Source: Acarospora socialis | Taxonomy: Eukaryota > Ascomycota > Lecanoromycetes > Acarosporales > Acarosporaceae | Assembly: GCA_025617375.2 (NCBI GenBank) | Contig: JAMYGW020000004.1 | Span: 1,612,001 to 1,676,000, forward strand | Reading direction: 5' to 3' | Length of the DNA: 64,000 nucleotides | Shown here: piece by piece, positions 61,301 through 64,000 of the stretch | Layout: each line of letters opens with the position of its first letter | Numbering within the stretch: the stretch's first letter is position 1 | Made by a program: the position numbers and the translations under genes | Notes under the pieces: model-generated | What the model saw: the letters and a program-made list of their open reading frames with translations, nothing else | Databases searched by the model: none | What the model was told of the DNA's origin: nothing

Positions 61301-61679
61301 AGATATTAAGACAAATTTATTTAGACTCTTCACAATATGTTTAACTATATAAACATCATCTCACTCAAACACTTCTATCATGATCTTGTCATGTTTATTC
61401 TGCATGTAAAGATTATGTTGATTAAAACTTTTATGCAATTTGATCTTATACATTTACTTTTTCAACAGAAGATTGACTTCAAGTTTAAATACATAAAGTG
61501 TTAAGCTCAGACTCACAAAGTTTTCAGATTCATCTTACATGACTGTTACTTCACAGTAGTGAGAGTATAAATGTTTTTCTCAACTTTGATTTATCAGCAC
61601 TGTGTGTGTATTAAGAGATCATTAAAAAGTTAAAGTTAATCAGTTATATATGTTGAGATTTTAGAATCTGCAACTCATT

Positions 61680-63150
61680 TTAAGTTGAGTATTTTATTGA
61701 TAGTTTTCTTAAACAAAGTAACAATCTTTTTCTCTTGTTCTGTGTTTTTCTCAGTGTCAAAGTTCAAGAAAATTAAGTAGCTTTCTGTCTTAATCTCTGT
61801 CTCTGCATCAAAGACTTTATACTTTTTTTTTGTACTTGAATTTCATTTTGACTTTTTGTTGATGTAAGTTGTCTGCAAACAACTTATCTAACTTTCTGAC
61901 TGACTTAATCATGATTGAGATAATTGACTTTTTAACAGCTTTGTGAACAATAAAAAAATACTTACAGTCATGAATATGATAAGTGTTGCTGTATAGAAAG
62001 CATTTGTATAGTTTTTGATGAAGAAAGTGATTGTCATTGAAGCTTAATGACTTTTAATAATGATATCTTACATCATACTGATATAAGTACATCAAATTTT
62101 GTTCTTTTTTGCACTGATCTGCTTACAGAGCAGTTTCTGTGAACTTAAACTGTGCATTTTTTTCTTGAAGTTTTGATAACTTCTTATTCACAACAATGAA
62201 CTATAAGTTGATATTGTTACAGACTGTGCAATAGTTTTTTAACAGTACTTGAAGCAATACTTGAAAATATTATTCAAAAGTATTGAGACTGTCAATGTCT
62301 GATTGTGCTGTGACAAGCTTTCTGTCAAGCTTGATTAAATAGATTTAAACTTTATTAATGAACTCATCAAATAACATCTTATTAACAGTAAACTTCATTA
62401 AATACTGTCTGTCATTGATGAACAGTCTCTGTTTATACTTTGTTTTGAGTAACTGTTAGATCTTTCTTGCAGTAGTTTTCTTTGCAAGAAGTTCTTAATC
62501 ATTCTCACTGATGTAGATGTTCAGTCAATAAAGAGTCTTTGCATTGATCTTTTAATTTTCAAAATCAAGACTGTTTAGTGAAAAGAAAATGCTGCTGCTT
62601 TTGAATATGTTATTAACAGAAATTTAACTTTTAATCACAGATCAGAGATCTTCATCTATAAGTCACTGCTTTATGTAAAAAAATTATTGATTAAAGTTTA
62701 TTTGAGTGAGAACTGAAACAGATTGTCTTTTTGCAAAGATGTCTTCAAAATTCATAATGTAGCTTGTGACAGCAGTTGACACATAATATAAGAAATAAAT
62801 AAACTAAAGTAATAAGATGTACAAAAGAAGATAATGTAAATAAGAGAAAAGATATGTGTTAAATATTTTTCTTTGATGAAGACAGTGAATACTTATTCAT
62901 CTTGTTGACTCATAATAAGCTGTCAAAACTACAGTGCTCATTTTGAGCTGCTGCTTGCTTGTTTGTCTGTATGAAACACATATTAAGTTGTTGTATATGC
63001 TTATTTGTTCACTGTAAAATGCATAGTAAGAGCTGCTTACTCATTTGTCTTCAATGAAACTCATATCAAGTATCATGTATCTTGTTTTGTCTAATGTAAA
63101 ACTTCATATCAAGAATCAAAACACTAAAACAGTATACACTTTCTCTATAA
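61680..63150 (-). pseudogene. COP4 gag region remnant
   Basis: Matches the gag regions of COP3 (51480-52880) and COP1 (1-800). The AGTAT at 61688-61692 marks the site where GYA3 inserted in COP2. Confidence 0.65.
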
Positions 63151-63157
63151 AGCTTCT

Positions 63158-63178
63158 TGCTAATCTGAGCTCATAATT
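63158..63178 (-). other. COP4 presumed primer-binding site
   Basis: Minus strand next to the 5' LTR reads AATTATGAGCTCAGATTAGC, the same block as in COP3 and COP2. It resembles an anticodon-stem tRNA-iMet priming site. Confidence 0.45.
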
Positions 63179-63388
63179 TATTGAGAGATAATAGAATACT
63201 CATATTATATTATTGACTAACTGTCTATCTAGTGAAATATACATTATTAACTTAACTGTAATCAACATAAATTGTAAAGATTGTCTATCTGCATACTCTG
63301 TCATGCAGATTATATGAATAATGAGTAATTTCTGATACTAGTTTCAACTAAAACTATGAAAGCAGCTAGAACATCACACTTCTCAACA
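63179..63388 (-). repeat. COP4 5' LTR
   Basis: A 210-bp LTR, TATTGAGAGATA to CTTCTCAACA, followed by AGTAC. Confidence 0.93.
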
Positions 63389-63393
63389 AGTAC

Positions 63394-64000
63394 AACAATT
63401 AACAAAGATAATCATCAAAAGATATATTAAGTTGAGCAGTATGTATTACTTTCATGATTTCTTCTTCAATTTTAACAGTTTTATTTAATATATTCTTAAT
63501 TAATAATCATTCTGAAAGAGATTTAATGATATTAGAAGACTGTTAATTTATTGATATTAAAACTTTTTTTCTCAAGAGTTACTCAGCAAATTTATCTTTT
63601 CAATGAGCAGTTACAAATTTCAAATGTTTACTGACAGACAAATATCTTATAAGTATTGCAGAAAGCTGTGAAGAAATTCTTTGAAAAAAATAGTATAATT
63701 TAAAACTTCTTCAATACAAAATTTTAATAACTACTAGACATCAATTTCTGTGCTATTTATGTTAAATATATTATGATTTAAGTTAAAAATATGATCTTGA
63801 TTGAGCAGTTTTACAAGTGACTCTTATTTTATGACATTATTTCATCAGAATTTATACATTAAATTAAAATATGTAATATAGTTAAGTTTGTAGTCTGCAA
63901 ATAAGAGATAACTTTGAGATCAAATTCAAATATTATGTAGTATGCTTCTACTGCAGCAAAGTAATAAGTTTATTTTGAAATTTAAAGAAATTGTAAACAT
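63394..64000. other. Unassigned stretch right of COP4
   Basis: AT-rich sequence continuing the target of COP4. Short plus-strand open pieces, but no motif, repeat or RNA gene that I can name. It is as depleted of GG, CC and CG as the elements. Confidence 0.4.

Larger units (their letters stand above)
57865..63388 (-). mobile_element. COP4: complete, uninterrupted Copia retrotransposon, minus strand
   Basis: The only LTR element of full length without another insertion outside the A-family chromoviruses: 5524 bp with 210-bp LTRs at 57865-58074 (3') and 63179-63388 (5') and an exact AGTAC duplication. On the minus strand: gag (61680-63150), integrase (about 60400-61300), reverse transcriptase (about 58600-60050, with the catalytic box at about 59100-59126). 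It provides the empty-site sequence for GYA3 and GYA5. It is still broken many times. It keeps slightly more GC than COP2. Confidence 0.95.

Noticed and set aside
1-64000. Reading TGA as tryptophan (a mitochondrial or alternative code)
   Set aside because: LTR and DNA transposons with target duplications are nuclear, and the copies also carry other stops and frame losses; the lack of GG/CC/CG explains the TGA excess.
1-64000. Classical CpA-type RIP
   Set aside because: CA and TG dinucleotides are abundant throughout, which is contrary to CpA-directed mutation.
1-64000. CRISPR array, tRNA, rRNA, bacterial promoters or terminators
   Set aside because: None seen; the repeats are LTRs, terminal repeats or one short tandem repeat, and the setting is fungal.

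Overview
The window is a graveyard of nested transposable elements from a filamentous fungus, most probably an ascomycete. I see no intact host gene, tRNA or rRNA. The sequence is extremely AT-rich, and one signature runs through it: reading it through I found no CG dinucleotide and only about two dozen GG or CC, while CA/TG, CT/AG and GC remain common. This looks like a RIP-like cytosine-to-thymine process acting on C followed by C or G, not the CpA context of classical Neurospora RIP. The families present (Gypsy chromoviruses with a chromodomain, Copia, a hAT and a Tc1/mariner with a TA target site) fit a fungal genome.

Left part (1-31004). A minus-strand chromovirus (GYA1) forms the frame. 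Its 5' LTR is at 30637-30999 and its 3' end lies left of the window. Three separate nests sit inside it. (1) A plus-strand relative (GYA2, 3' LTR 6144-6499) holds a second Gypsy family (GYB2, LTR 5843-6057), which holds a plus-strand Copia (COP1, LTR 3787-4009). The last three all run off the left edge. (2) A complete Gypsy of the B family (GYB1, 7033-15523) carries a Tc1/mariner transposon (12033-13481). (3) A Copia (COP2, 16384-27873) carries another chromovirus (GYA3, 20214-26352). A 161-bp solo LTR of a further family (29283-29443) also sits in GYA1.

Middle and right part (31005-64000). Between 31005 and 34970 lies sequence I could not assign, with a 30-bp tandem repeat and faint plus-strand coding texture. 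A plus-strand hAT transposase follows, split into three pieces (34971-35134, 41279-41479, 53138-55090) by a plus-strand chromovirus (GYA4, 35135-41273) and by a Copia (COP3, 41480-53132) that itself holds a chromovirus (GYA5, 42285-48507). After the hAT comes an unassigned stretch (55091-57859), then a complete Copia (COP4, 57865-63388) and more unassigned sequence to the end.

Every boundary inside the window is supported by LTR or terminal inverted repeat ends and by target-site duplications, several of them matching except for one transition. The order of events can therefore be read: hAT and GYA1 are oldest, and the mariner element is among the latest arrivals. It keeps about half of all GG/CC in the window in only 1.45 kb. 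The main items to check are the CpS-type mutation signature, a conserved cysteine-rich frame antisense to the 3' end of the chromovirus family, a 154-bp identical tract shared by two otherwise diverged Copia copies 41 kb apart, and the unassigned minus-strand coding texture at 55700-57470.
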